Of a DNA stretch of 31,367 bases, positions 8,118 through 16,072 are shown piece after piece. The translations under genes were made by a program, and so were the position numbers. A model generated the notes under the pieces. The model was not told the DNA's origin. It searched no databases and worked only from the letters and a program-made list of their open reading frames with translations. The stretch comes from DATHGT01 sp035317605 (GTDB lineage: Bacteria > Methylomirabilota > Methylomirabilia > Rokubacteriales > CSP1-6): assembly GCA_035317605.1 (NCBI GenBank), contig DATHGT010000156.1, positions 1 to 31,367 on the forward strand, written 5' to 3'. Each line of letters begins with the position of its first letter. Position 1 is the first letter of the stretch.

Positions 8118-8537
8118 ATGCTGTTCCGGAGAACGAAGGGCCCGAGAGCCCACTACCAGCGCACGGAGCTCAGCGCCTACCTCGACGAGCGCTCGGACAT
8201 CGACGGCACCTGCACGTTCAGCGGCACCGTCATGCTCAACGGCAAGTTCAAGGGCCTGATCCAGTCGCCCGACACGTTGATCGTGGGCGAAAAGGCCGTG
8301 GTCAACGCCAACATCAACGGCGGCTGCGTGCTGGTCCGCGGTGAGGTATCCGGCAACATCGTCGCCACCGAGCGCGTCGAGCTGCGCGGCAACGCCCGCG
8401 TCTTCGGCGACGTCGAGGCCCCCGTCGTGGTCATGGACGAAGGCGTCCTCTTCGAAGGCCACTGCCGGATGACCAAGACCCGCACGGAAGCCCCCCGGGA
8501 AGCGCGCGACCTCTCGGTCGTCAGCCTCAAGCGCTAG
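8118..8537 (+). CDS. Bactofilin (polymer-forming cytoskeletal protein)
   Basis: The 139-residue product has the short repeating beta-helix turns of the bactofilin/DUF583 domain: GTCTFSGTVMLNGKFKGLIQ, then TLIVGEKAVVNANINGG, VLVRGEVSGNIVATERVELR and NARVFGDVEAPVVVMDEGVL, spaced about 17-18 residues apart. Bactofilins polymerise without nucleotides on the cytoplasmic face of the membrane and act in cell shape, stalk or polar organisation. The start at 8118 is chosen because AGGAGG lies five bases upstream; an in-frame ATG at 8061 would add 19 residues unlike the family. Both ends are basic (FRRTKGPRAHYQR and KTRTEAPREAR), as is common for bactofilin tails. It is a single gene flanked by minus-strand genes. 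No M23 peptidase, a frequent bactofilin neighbour, is present. Confidence 0.93.
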   Translation: MLFRRTKGPRAHYQRTELSAYLDERSDIDGTCTFSGTVMLNGKFKGLIQSPDTLIVGEKAVVNANINGGCVLVRGEVSGNIVATERVELRGNARVFGDVEAPVVVMDEGVLFEGHCRMTKTRTEAPREARDLSVVSLKR

Positions 8538-8570
8538 CCGATACTCAGCGCCCGAACGAAGCCGCAGCGC

Positions 8571-8879
8571 TCAGTCGAACGGATTGCGAACGTCGAGAAA
8601 CCGGAACTTCCGAAAGCCATCCGTCGTCTCGCGATACACGTCCCAGAACCCTTCGTCTTCCGAGAGCACTCGCACATGAGGCCGGCGAAACAGCGACTCG
8701 AGATTGCTGACCGCCTCGTCGGGGGACAGCGGGTGCTCGAAGATCGCTGGGTGCGTGGCCACTCTGAGGTAGGCCATCGCCGTGATCCAGGCCAGGTAGA
8801 CGATCTCACTGCCGATGCCGAACTGTCGAGAAACTCCCTCGCGCGGCGATGAAATGGACTCGACGCAGCGGTCCCGATG
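8571..8879 (-). pseudogene. Relic of a VapC-type PIN-domain toxin
   Basis: The translated minus strand contains a clear middle part of a PIN-domain ribonuclease: IVYLAWITAMAYLRVATHP, then AIFEHPLSPDEAVSNLE and RRPHVRVLSEDEGFWDVYRE, and the family's C-terminal end FRKFRFLDVRNPF. The N-terminal strand with the first catalytic Asp is absent; the frame runs back to a stop shared with the EamA gene without a recognisable toxin start. Between YRETTDG and FRKF about 30 residues expected in this family (a VPDAH-like helix and a DRD motif carrying the later acidic residues) are missing without loss of frame. No VapB antitoxin is adjacent. The shortest ATG-initiated ORF is 8571-8777. I judge it non-functional. 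The true left edge of homology is uncertain, between about 8819 and 8879. Confidence 0.7.
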
Positions 8880-8933
8880 AAGGACAGCGCTGAACGAGAC
8901 GAACTTTGACGCGTGTCGCCAGCCAGGACACGG

Positions 8934-9797
8934 TCAGGGGGCGATGGCGAGGCAGACGACGCCGACGAGGACCACGGCGGCGGCGGCGAGGCGGGTGGCG
9001 AGGTTGCGCTCGCCGAACCAGAGACGGCCGATGACGACGGAGGCCACGATCGAGGTCTCGCGGGCGGCCACCACGTAGCCGGCCTTCGAGAGGCGGAACG
9101 CGAAGAGCACCAGCAGGTACGCGGTCAGCGTCATCACCGACGCCACCAGGATCGCCCGCCAGTTCGTCCTCCATTCGCGCTGGAAGCGTCCGCGGTCGGC
9201 GAGCGCCGCGGGGAGGAGCAGGAGCAGGGACCCCACGAACATCAGCCCGATGTAGGGCACGGGATGGAGGCGGCTCACGCCCGCCTTGTCGACGAGCGCG
9301 TAGGCGGCGATCGTGAGGCCGGTGAGCAGCGCCCAGCCCGTGCCCGGGCCGAAACGGGCGCCCGCGCTCGCGGCGGAGCGCGAGCGTCCGATCCATTGCA
9401 GGGCGACGATGCCGACCACGACGAGCGCGATGCCGAGCGCGCCGACGGTCGACGGTCGCTCGTCGAGGAGGAGCGCGGCGAACACAGGCACCAAGGCCAC
9501 GCCGAGCCCGCGCGCGACCGGATAGACGAGCGAAAATTCGCCCGAGCGATACGAGCGGCCCAGCGCTCCGAAGTAGAGCGCGTGGAGCGCGATGGTCGCG
9601 ATCACGTACGGCCACGCCGCCGCGGGCACGCCGCCCGGCGGCAGCGCCCACAGCGTGACGGGCAGGAACACCACGCTCGCCACCGCGACGGCCAGACAGA
9701 GGAACGCGAACTGATCGCGAGCGCCCTTGGTGAGCGCGTTCCAGCACGAGTGAAAGAGCGCCGCGGTGAGCACGAGCACGAGCGCCGCCGCGGGCAT
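8934..9797 (-). CDS. EamA/DMT-family transporter
   Basis: This 287-residue membrane protein has about ten hydrophobic segments in two repeated halves, the EamA arrangement. The first half starts with LVLVLTAALFHSCWNALTKG and includes YFGALGRSYRSGEFSLVYPV and RGLGVALVPVFAALLLDERP, whose acidic LDERP end is characteristic. The second half contains GWALLTGLTIAAYALVDKAG, AFRLSKAGYVVAARETSIV and GRLWFGERNLATRLAAAAVV. Such proteins export or exchange small metabolites; the substrate cannot be deduced. The ATG at 9797 is chosen because the membrane region begins directly after it; the extra 47 residues possible upstream are Arg-rich and unlike the family. No good Shine-Dalgarno is visible. The amidohydrolase gene lies 91 bases upstream on the same strand, so co-transcription is possible. 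Confidence 0.88.
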   Translation of the reverse strand: MPAAALVLVLTAALFHSCWNALTKGARDQFAFLCLAVAVASVVFLPVTLWALPPGGVPAAAWPYVIATIALHALYFGALGRSYRSGEFSLVYPVARGLGVALVPVFAALLLDERPSTVGALGIALVVVGIVALQWIGRSRSAASAGARFGPGTGWALLTGLTIAAYALVDKAGVSRLHPVPYIGLMFVGSLLLLLPAALADRGRFQREWRTNWRAILVASVMTLTAYLLVLFAFRLSKAGYVVAARETSIVASVVIGRLWFGERNLATRLAAAAVVLVGVVCLAIAP

Positions 9798-9888
9798 CAG
9801 CCGGCCGCGGGCCCGTGCTGACGCGCTTCGTCGCAGCCAGCCGACCCGCTCGCGTCGAACGTCGACAACCAGCCGCCGTGCACGTGGC

Positions 9889-11184
9889 TCAGATCCGCCA
9901 CCCGCTGGTGAGCTCGCGGACGCCAGCGAGCAGCTCATCGAGGTCGGCGCTCGCGAGCCGTCGGTCCTCGACCACGCGGCGGCCGTGGACCCACACGTCG
10001 GTGATGGCCTGCGGCGACATCGCGTACACGACGTTCTTCAGCAGGTCGATCGGCGGATGGAGCGAGAGATGGCCGAGGTCGACGGCCACGAGATCGGCGA
10101 GACGCCCGGCGGCGATCACGCCGGCCTCGACGCCCAGCATCGCGGCGGCGTCGCGGGTGCCCATCGCGAACGCGCGCTCCGCGCCGAGCGCGGTGCCGTC
10201 GAGCAGCCGCACGCGCTGGAGCAGCGAGGCCATCCGCATCTCCTCGAAGACGGAGGCGCGGTTGTTGGTGCAGCCGCCGTCGGTCCCGAGCCCGATCCGC
10301 ACGCCGGCCCGGAGCATCTCGGGAACGCGCGTGATCCCGTCGCCCAGGAACATGTTGGAGCTCGGGCAATAGGCGAGGCTCGCCCGGCGCTCGCCCATCA
10401 GCGCGATCTCGCCGTCGTCGAGCCACACGCAGTGCACCGCGATCGTCCGCGGCCCCAGCACCCCGAGCGTGTCGAGATAGCGCAGCGGGGTGGCCCCGTG
10501 ATCGCGGAGGGTCCGCTCGCCCTCGTAGCGGCCCTCGGCCACGTGGATGTGAAACGGCGTGTTCGCCGCCTCCGCGACCTCCCACCCGGCGCGGATCATC
10601 GCGGGCGAGGCGCCGTGCGGGCTGTGCGGCGCCGGTTGAACCAGCGTGGTCGGCGCTCCGCGGTGGCGCGCGATCAGCTCACCGGTGCGTCGCGCGGCGT
10701 CGGCCACGCTCTCGCGATAGCGCCGCGGCGCGCCCGCCCAGTCGTACATGGTGCGCGCGAGGACGAGGCGCATCCCCATCGCCCGCGCCGCCTCGATCAC
10801 CGCCTCGGCGTTGTCGTTGCCGTCGTCCTGGAGGTAGAAGAAGTCGACGCAGGTGGTCACGCCGTGCAGCAGCTGCTCGGCGAAGGCGAGCCGAGCGCCG
10901 AGCGCGATGGCCCGCCGATCGAGACGGTCGGAGAACGGATACAGCACCCGGTCACGCCACCCCATGAAGTCGAGGTCGTCCCCGAGACCCCGGAGCAGCG
11001 TCTGAAACGTGTGACAGTGCGCGTTGACCGTCCCCGGCACGAGCGCCCTTCCGGGAAGACGAACGTCGCCGGCCCGGGCCGCGCCGACGTCGCCGACGGC
11101 GCCGATCCGGCCGCCCGTGATCGTGAGGGCCCGATCGCGCTCCCACCCCCTCTCGGTGAGCACCAGATCGGCGACGAGCCTCAT
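9889..11184 (-). CDS. Amidohydrolase of the AtzA/TRZ/MTA-SAH deaminase group
   Basis: This 431-residue protein has the complete metal site of the cytosine-deaminase-like amidohydrolases: HCH at 56-58 (PGTVNAHCHTFQ), H214 and E217 in HIHVAE, H251 in AVHCVWL, and D302 in LGTDGG. The small N-terminal beta-sandwich (LTITGGRIGAVGDVG) and the matching C-terminal part (AGRLADLVAVDLG, VWVHGRRVVEDRRL) are also clear. Enzymes of this group deaminate or hydrolyse heterocycles such as S-adenosylhomocysteine, 5'-methylthioadenosine, guanine-like bases or triazines. The substrate loop reads GGCTNNRASVFEEMRMA, close to MTA/SAH deaminases, but I would not assign a substrate. Length is normal. It sits between an RND exporter and an EamA permease on the same strand. 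A 21-base tandem duplication lies just upstream of its start. Confidence 0.9.
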   Translation of the reverse strand: MRLVADLVLTERGWERDRALTITGGRIGAVGDVGAARAGDVRLPGRALVPGTVNAHCHTFQTLLRGLGDDLDFMGWRDRVLYPFSDRLDRRAIALGARLAFAEQLLHGVTTCVDFFYLQDDGNDNAEAVIEAARAMGMRLVLARTMYDWAGAPRRYRESVADAARRTGELIARHRGAPTTLVQPAPHSPHGASPAMIRAGWEVAEAANTPFHIHVAEGRYEGERTLRDHGATPLRYLDTLGVLGPRTIAVHCVWLDDGEIALMGERRASLAYCPSSNMFLGDGITRVPEMLRAGVRIGLGTDGGCTNNRASVFEEMRMASLLQRVRLLDGTALGAERAFAMGTRDAAAMLGVEAGVIAAGRLADLVAVDLGHLSLHPPIDLLKNVVYAMSPQAITDVWVHGRRVVEDRRLASADLDELLAGVRELTSGWRI

Positions 11185-11190
11185 CGATCA

Positions 11191-11230
11191 CGCACCGCTA
11201 CCGCGGGGCCGCGCACCGCTACCGCGGGGC
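11191..11230. repeat. 21-base-period tandem duplication across the MMPL stop codon
   Basis: The 19-base unit CGCACCGCTACCGCGGGGC occurs at 11191-11209 and again at 11212-11230. The right-hand copy holds the last codons and TAG stop of the MMPL gene (minus strand); the left-hand copy repeats them in the gap before the amidohydrolase. It looks like a recent slippage or unequal-exchange duplication. Confidence 0.85.
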
Positions 11231-13477
11231 GCGCGGCCGGCCGAGCCAGCAGGGGCGCCACCAGTTCCAGCGGCCCATGAGACGCATGGTGGCGGGCACC
11301 AGCAGGGCGCGGACGATGGTGGCGTCGACCACCACCGCGATGCCGATGCCGATGCCCACGGCCTGGATGATCACCGAGCGGGCCAGGCCGAAGCCGAAGA
11401 AGACGGCGGCCATGATGGCGGCGGCGCCGGTGATGAGCCGGCCGGTGCGCTCGAGACCCGCCGCCACCGCCGACGTGTTGTCGCCGGTCCGATCGTATTC
11501 CTCGCGCACCCGGCTCAGCAGCAGGACCTCGTAGTCCATCGAGAGACCGAAGACCAGGCAGAACATGATGAGCGGGGTCGCGGTCTGGATGGGACCGGGG
11601 GTGAAATCCAGCCAGCGGGCCAGGTGGCCGTCCTGGAAGATCCACACCAGCGCGCCGAACGAGGCCGTGATCGACAGCAGATTCATGACGATGGCTTTCA
11701 GCGGCAGCACCACGGAGTCGAGCAGCCACAGCATCACCAGGAAGGTGACGAGCACGATGAGGCCGACGGCGAGGGGGGCACGGCGCACGGTCAGGCCGAT
11801 GAAATCGAGATCGAACGCCGTCTGCCCGGCCACCAGCACCTCGCCGTCGTAGGCCGGATGCTCCCGGCGGATCGTCCGCACCAGCGCGCGCGCCTCGTCG
11901 CTGCTCGGCCGGGCCTCCGCGCTGACCACGAGCAGGAGGACGTGCCCGCCGACGAGCTGCGGCAGCGCCGCCGCCAGCTCGGGCGGTCGCCGATCGCTGG
12001 GCAACGCGGCCAGCATCTGATACGTCGGCAGATCGAGCGACGGATCGAGATCCACGAAGCTGTCGACCCGTGTGACGTGGGGACGGGCCGCGAGCCAGCG
12101 GCTGAACGCGTAGGCCTGGGCCACCCGCTCGGGCGTCAGCGGCGATTGCCGGCCGGCGTCGAGGACGACGAGGATGCGGTTGACGTCCTGACCCGGAAAC
12201 TCCGCGCGCAACACGGTCGCGGCCCGCCGCGATTCCGCGTCCGGCGGCAGCGCGGTCTCGTCGCCGGCCCCCACGCGCAGGTGCAGCAGGGGCAGCCCGA
12301 GGAGGAGCAGCAGCGCGACCACGGGCAGCAGCACCCGCCAGGGATGCGCCATGACCGTGGAGGCCAGCCAGTGCCAGACGCCGCGTCCCACGCGCGGCCG
12401 ACCGCGAGTGAGCAGCGGCAGGCGGGCCACGTTCACGCGGGGCCCCAGCACGGCGAGGAGCGCGGGCAGCGTCGTCAACCCGTACAGGACCGCGAACGCG
12501 ACCACCAGCGTCCCCGCCCATCCCAGCGAGGCGAGGTTCCCCAGCCCGAGGAACATCAGGCCGAGCAGGCCGATGGCCACGGTGATACCGGAGAAGAGCG
12601 TGGCGCGCCCGGCCGTCGCCACCGTGCGCGCGAGGGCCTCCGGCACCGGGTGATCGTGAAGCTCCTCCCGGAAGCGGCTCACCACGAACAGCGAGTAGTC
12701 GATGGCGACGCCGAGCCCGATCATGCTCACGATGTTGGGGGCGTAGATCGACACGGAGGTCGCGCGGGCGAGCAGGAACGTGCCAGCGATCGCGCTCGCC
12801 ATGGCCAGTCCGCCGACGGCCAGCGGCAGCAACGCCGCGACTACCGAGCCGAACACGAGCAGCAGCAGCACGGCCACCAGCGGCAGGATGACGACCTCGA
12901 CCCGGCCGACGTCCGTTCGCGCCACCTCGGTGAAATCGTGATTCAGCGCGACGGGGCCGGCGGCCAGCACCTCGAGCGTGTCCGAGCGCACCAGCTTCCG
13001 GAGCGCCGGGTAGATTTCAGGGGAGACGCCCGAGAATTCGAGCGAGGCGAAGGCGGACGCCCGTCCGTGCAGCTCCACCACGGCCAGCGCGCGCCGGCCG
13101 TCACGCGAGAAGGCGCCGGGCAGACCGTCGTACGCCGTGCGCACCCGCGCGACCCGGGGGTCCCGCGTCAGCGGCGCCACCGCCTGCTCGACCTTCGCCC
13201 GAAACGCGGGGTCGCGCGCGGACAGCGTCGCGCTGCTGAAGATGAGCGTGAACGCGGGCGGCCGCGCGGCGAGCTCCCCTCCGATGCGTCGCAGCGCCCG
13301 GCCCGATTCCGTCTCCGCCGGGATGTCTGGGGGATCGAGAGGCGGCCGCGTCAGGATCACGGGAACGGCGGCGAGCAGCGCGAGCGCGGAGGCGGCGAGC
13401 ACCAGCCAGCGGCCGCGATACACGAGCCGCCCCCACCGCGCGAGCCCGGCTCGGTCCCCCCCGCCCTGGAGTCTCAC
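11219..13477 (-). CDS. MMPL-family RND transporter
   Basis: The product (about 752 residues) has the two-fold RND/MMPL plan: a first membrane helix (RGRWLVLAASALALLAAVPV), a periplasmic domain, a bundle of five or more helices, and a repeat of the same. The proton-relay Asp-Tyr pairs seen in MmpL3 occur in both halves: GVAIDYSLFVVSRFREE with D260/Y261 and GLSMDYEVLLLSRVREEYD with D648/Y649. Such proteins use the proton gradient to export lipids or hydrophobic compounds across the inner membrane. The GTG at 13477 is preferred because longer versions run into the divergent gene. A -10-like GATACT ends nine bases before it and there is no Shine-Dalgarno. No periplasmic adaptor or outer-membrane channel is adjacent. 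The substrate is unknown. Confidence 0.9.
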   Translation of the reverse strand: MRLQGGGDRAGLARWGRLVYRGRWLVLAASALALLAAVPVILTRPPLDPPDIPAETESGRALRRIGGELAARPPAFTLIFSSATLSARDPAFRAKVEQAVAPLTRDPRVARVRTAYDGLPGAFSRDGRRALAVVELHGRASAFASLEFSGVSPEIYPALRKLVRSDTLEVLAAGPVALNHDFTEVARTDVGRVEVVILPLVAVLLLLVFGSVVAALLPLAVGGLAMASAIAGTFLLARATSVSIYAPNIVSMIGLGVAIDYSLFVVSRFREELHDHPVPEALARTVATAGRATLFSGITVAIGLLGLMFLGLGNLASLGWAGTLVVAFAVLYGLTTLPALLAVLGPRVNVARLPLLTRGRPRVGRGVWHWLASTVMAHPWRVLLPVVALLLLLGLPLLHLRVGAGDETALPPDAESRRAATVLRAEFPGQDVNRILVVLDAGRQSPLTPERVAQAYAFSRWLAARPHVTRVDSFVDLDPSLDLPTYQMLAALPSDRRPPELAAALPQLVGGHVLLLVVSAEARPSSDEARALVRTIRREHPAYDGEVLVAGQTAFDLDFIGLTVRRAPLAVGLIVLVTFLVMLWLLDSVVLPLKAIVMNLLSITASFGALVWIFQDGHLARWLDFTPGPIQTATPLIMFCLVFGLSMDYEVLLLSRVREEYDRTGDNTSAVAAGLERTGRLITGAAAIMAAVFFGFGLARSVIIQAVGIGIGIAVVVDATIVRALLVPATMRLMGRWNWWRPCWLGRPRAPR

Positions 13478-13602
13478 GCCGTGGACAGTATCAGACCCTC
13501 GCGTCCGCCCGCACGTGTCTCCGACGATCGGCGGTGACGAGGCTCGGCGTTTCGCCCGAGGAACACCGCGTGCCCGCTCGGGTCCGTGACCCGTATCTGA
13601 AG

Positions 13603-13611
13603 TGATATAGT
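13603..13611 (+). promoter_or_regulatory. Predicted extended -10 promoter of the small secreted protein
   Basis: TGATATAGT is an extended -10 element (TG, one base, then TATAGT with 5 of 6 consensus matches). It lies 26 bases before the ATG, and a strong GAGGAGGAG ribosome-binding site at 13626-13634 follows it. No convincing -35 box is seen, as is usual for extended -10 promoters. Confidence 0.55.
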
Positions 13612-13637
13612 TCCACGAAATTCCCGAGGAGGAGCCA

Positions 13638-14117
13638 ATGGTGATGCCACGCTTTGCCCGCGCCTTCCGCAACGTCGCCCTGATCGCCGGCGTCGTCGGG
13701 GGATCCGTCGGCTGCGGCAGCGGGATCGTCGTTCACGGTGTCACCTTCGGTCCCATGATCGCGCCCGGGTTTCCGCCGTTCCCGCCCGTGGTCAGCCTCA
13801 ACGTGGGGAGCGTCCCCGCGTACCGAGCGCCGCGGGCGGGAACGATTCAGAACTTCAGGGTTTTCGTGGACACCAATGACCTCATGGGCGCGAATGTGGT
13901 GGTGACGCTCTACGTCAACGGTGTGGCGACCTCGATCACGGCGACCATCCCCATCGGGTTCACGGGCGGCGTCGACAGCCCCAACACGGTCGCGGTCTCG
14001 AACGGCGACGTCATCGAGGTCAAGGCCGATCGAACCGGGACGACCGGCTCCGGCCCCTCCGGCCCCCCCGGCCCCCCCGCCTTCGTCAGGGTGAGCACGG
14101 CGTATGAGCTGCGCTAG
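13638..14117 (+). CDS. Small secreted or lipoprotein-like protein of unknown function
   Basis: I do not recognise this 159-residue family. It opens with basic residues and a hydrophobic stretch (NVALIAGVVGGSVGC), consistent with a signal peptide; SVGC followed by GS could be a weak lipobox with Cys26 as the lipidated residue. The body is rich in beta-prone Val/Thr segments (TIQNFRVFVDTN, NVVVTLYVNGVATSITATIP, NGDVIEVKADR), suggesting a beta-sandwich. Near the C terminus a short collagen-like run GPSGPPGPP is encoded by two seven-C tracts, followed by AFVRVSTAYELR. The Shine-Dalgarno (GAGGAGGAG) and an extended -10 promoter are strong, so it is probably a real, well-expressed gene. It is divergent from the MMPL exporter and convergent with the alcohol dehydrogenase. 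An extracellular structural or surface role is only a guess. Confidence 0.75.
   Translation: MVMPRFARAFRNVALIAGVVGGSVGCGSGIVVHGVTFGPMIAPGFPPFPPVVSLNVGSVPAYRAPRAGTIQNFRVFVDTNDLMGANVVVTLYVNGVATSITATIPIGFTGGVDSPNTVAVSNGDVIEVKADRTGTTGSGPSGPPGPPAFVRVSTAYELR
14061..14078 (+). repeat. Two seven-C tracts in tandem GGCCCCCCC units
   Basis: Two nine-base GGCCCCCCC units stand side by side, with C7 runs at 14063-14069 and 14072-14078, encoding the GPPGPP segment of the small secreted protein. Homopolymer tracts of this length can slip during replication; a one-base change would alter only the last roughly 15 codons. Confidence 0.8.
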
Positions 14118-14168
14118 GGACAACCACGTTCATCGGCGCGTCACGCGGTCCGAGGCGAAAGCCGCGCC

Positions 14169-15233
14169 TCAGACGTGGATGACGACTTTGAGCGCGTTGC
14201 CCAGGCGCTCCATGTAGGTGCGGAACGCGTCGTGAACCTCGTCGAGCTCGAAGTGGTGGGTGATGATCGGGTCGGCGACGATCTTGCCCTGGCTCATGAG
14301 GGCGAGCGAGCGGCCGGAGTTCATGCCGCCCTCGCCCCGCGCGGCGTAGATGCGCACGTTGCTGCGGACCGCGAGGTTCATGTCCATGGTCACCGGGCCT
14401 CCGTACCAGGCCACCACGCCGATGCGGCCCCCGCGCTTGACGTTCTCGAGCGCCTCCTGCATCGAGGTCGGGCCGCCCGCGCACTCCAGCACGGAGTCGG
14501 CGCCCTTGCCCGCGGTCAGCTCCCGCATTCGCGCCGCCAGGTCTTCCTTCTTCACGTTGATCACGTGATCGGCGCCGAGCCGCGCGCCGACGGCGAGACG
14601 CTCGTCGCGCGTGCCGGTGAGGATGACGCGCTCGGCGCCGAGCGCCTTGCAGAGCTGGACCGCGATGAGCCCGATCGGCCCCGGCCCCTGCACGAGCACG
14701 GTCTCGCCCGCGAGATAGCCGCCCATGAGATCGATGGCCCAGAGCGGCGAGGCCGCCGTCGTCACCATGCACGCCTGCTCGAACGTGAGGTTGTCTGGCA
14801 GCTTGTAGAGCGTGTTGATGTGGTTCAGCGCGTACTCCGCGAACCCACCGTCGCAGGTGAGCCCCTTGGCGCGGTGGCCCTTCGAGAGATCGCCGTAGTT
14901 CAGACACGAGGTGTACCAGCCCTTGATGCAGTTCTCGCAGCGCTCGCAGCCCTTGTGCACCTCGACGGCGACCCGATCGCCCACGCGGAACTCGTCGACG
15001 TCGGGTCCCAGCGCGGCCACCGTCCCCGCGTACTCGTGGCCCATGATGAACGCGCCGCTCGGCTGCCCCTGAAGCGTCCGGTGCAGCACCTTCACGTCGG
15101 TCCCGCAGATCGACGCGCAGTTCACCTTCAACAGCACCTCGCCCGTCCCCGGCTCCGGCACCGGCCGCGCGTCGACCCGCATCTCGTCCGCTCCGTGCAG
15201 CACCACCGCCTTCATCCTCGCCGGCATGGCCAT
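14169..15233 (-). CDS. Zinc-dependent alcohol dehydrogenase (MDR family)
   Basis: This 354-residue medium-chain dehydrogenase has the catalytic zinc ligands C43 (CGTD) and H66-E67 (GHEYAG), four cysteines for the structural zinc (C96, C99, C102, C110), and the nucleotide-binding GPGPIG at 183-188. Family members oxidise alcohols or polyols with NAD(P), such as threonine, sorbitol or other secondary alcohols. The structural zinc loop KGCERCENCIKGWYTSC is complete, so it should be active. The ATG at 15233 follows fabI's stop by 12 bases and has AGGGAG eight bases upstream; an ATG two codons later is also possible. Co-transcription with fabI is very likely. The substrate is unknown. The gene ends convergently with the small secreted protein, with a weak inverted repeat at 14152-14170. 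Confidence 0.92.
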   Translation of the reverse strand: MAMPARMKAVVLHGADEMRVDARPVPEPGTGEVLLKVNCASICGTDVKVLHRTLQGQPSGAFIMGHEYAGTVAALGPDVDEFRVGDRVAVEVHKGCERCENCIKGWYTSCLNYGDLSKGHRAKGLTCDGGFAEYALNHINTLYKLPDNLTFEQACMVTTAASPLWAIDLMGGYLAGETVLVQGPGPIGLIAVQLCKALGAERVILTGTRDERLAVGARLGADHVINVKKEDLAARMRELTAGKGADSVLECAGGPTSMQEALENVKRGGRIGVVAWYGGPVTMDMNLAVRSNVRIYAARGEGGMNSGRSLALMSQGKIVADPIITHHFELDEVHDAFRTYMERLGNALKVVIHV

Positions 15234-15245
15234 CGCTCCGTCTCC

Positions 15246-16019
15246 CTACACGCCCATGATGTTGTAGCCGCAATCCACGAACAGGACCTCGCCGGTGATC
15301 GCCGAGGACATGCGCGAGGCCAGGAAGACCGCGGTGTCGCCGATCTCGCGCAGCTCGACGTTGCGGCGCAGCGGCGCGTGCTCGGCGTAGTGGTTGAGCA
15401 TGCCGGTGAAGCCGCGCACGCCGCGGCCGGCCAGCGTGTTCACCGCTCCCGCGGAGATCGCGTTCACGCGGACGCCGCGGGGACCGAGGTTGGCCGCGAG
15501 GTAGCGGACGCTGGCCTCCAGCGCGGCCTTGGCCACGCCCATCACGTTGTAGTTGCCGGTCACCTTCTCGCTGCCGTAGTAGGTCATCGCGATGACCGAG
15601 CCCGCGCCCGACGCCTGGAGCAGCGGGAGCGCGGCGCGCGTGACCTCCACCAGCGAATACGCCGAGATGTCCTGGGCCATGCGGTAGTCCGCGCGCGACG
15701 TCGTCACGAACTCGCCCTCCAGCGCTTCCTTCGGCGCGTAGGCGAGCGAGTGCACGAGCGTGTGGAGGCGGCCGAACTCGCGCCCGAGTGATTCGAAGAC
15801 CGCCGCGACCTCGGCGTCGCTGGTCACGTCGCACGGCAGCGTGAGCGAGCCGGGCAGCGTGGCCGCCAGCTCCTCGACGTTTTCTTTCAAGCGCTCGCCC
15901 TGGTAGGTGAACGCGAGACGCATGCCGGCCGCGCTGAGCGCCTGCGCGATGCCCCACGCGATCGAGCGCTTGTTGGCCACGCCCATGACGAGGCCGGTGG
16001 TGTCGGCGAGAAGGGTCAT
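15246..16019 (-). CDS. fabI: Enoyl-[acyl-carrier-protein] reductase (NADH) FabI
   Basis: This 257-residue SDR-fold protein carries the FabI signatures: GVANKRSIAWGIA at 13-25 (cofactor-binding loop), VHSLAYAPKE (89-98) and the active-site block MTYYGSEKV, then NYNVMGVAK, giving the Tyr-x6-Lys pair Y157/K164 plus Y147, equivalent to E. coli Y156/K163 and Y146. It catalyses the last reduction of each fatty-acid elongation cycle, trans-2-enoyl-ACP to acyl-ACP, in the cytoplasm. Length matches the family. The ATG at 16019 has GGAGG eight bases upstream, and a TATCAT -10-like hexamer lies further upstream. A zinc alcohol dehydrogenase follows in the same transcript. The gene is divergent from the LLM oxidoreductase. 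Confidence 0.96.
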   Translation of the reverse strand: MTLLADTTGLVMGVANKRSIAWGIAQALSAAGMRLAFTYQGERLKENVEELAATLPGSLTLPCDVTSDAEVAAVFESLGREFGRLHTLVHSLAYAPKEALEGEFVTTSRADYRMAQDISAYSLVEVTRAALPLLQASGAGSVIAMTYYGSEKVTGNYNVMGVAKAALEASVRYLAANLGPRGVRVNAISAGAVNTLAGRGVRGFTGMLNHYAEHAPLRRNVELREIGDTAVFLASRMSSAITGEVLFVDCGYNIMGV

Positions 16020-16039
16020 GGAGGATGCCTCCGGCCGCC

Positions 16040-16064
16040 ATGATAGCGCAGCCCGCGGTATACT
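16040..16064. promoter_or_regulatory. Divergent -10 elements between fabI and the LLM oxidoreductase
   Basis: Within the 53-base gap the plus strand has TATACT at 16059-16064, ending eight bases before the LLM ATG, and the minus strand has TATCAT at 16040-16045, 20 bases before the fabI start. Neither has a convincing -35 box. The LLM gene has no ribosome-binding site and would be leaderless, whereas fabI has GGAGG. Confidence 0.45.
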
Positions 16065-16072
16065 CGCGGCGC

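Noticed and set aside
8534..8809. A 91-residue minus-strand ORF overlapping the VapC relic
   Set aside because: It is in a different frame from the recognisable PIN-domain text and has Ser/Arg-rich shadow composition.
11024..13537. An 837-codon plus-strand frame opposite the MMPL gene
   Set aside because: Gln/Arg/His-rich composition without a domain; the minus strand encodes an obvious RND exporter. Similar frames at 19414-21573, 18047-19435 and 29089-30492 were rejected for the same reason.
14152..14170. Inverted repeat GAGGCG / CGCCTC between the small secreted protein and the alcohol dehydrogenase
   Set aside because: Only six base pairs with a seven-base loop, no U-tract, and it overlaps the dehydrogenase stop; too weak to call a terminator.
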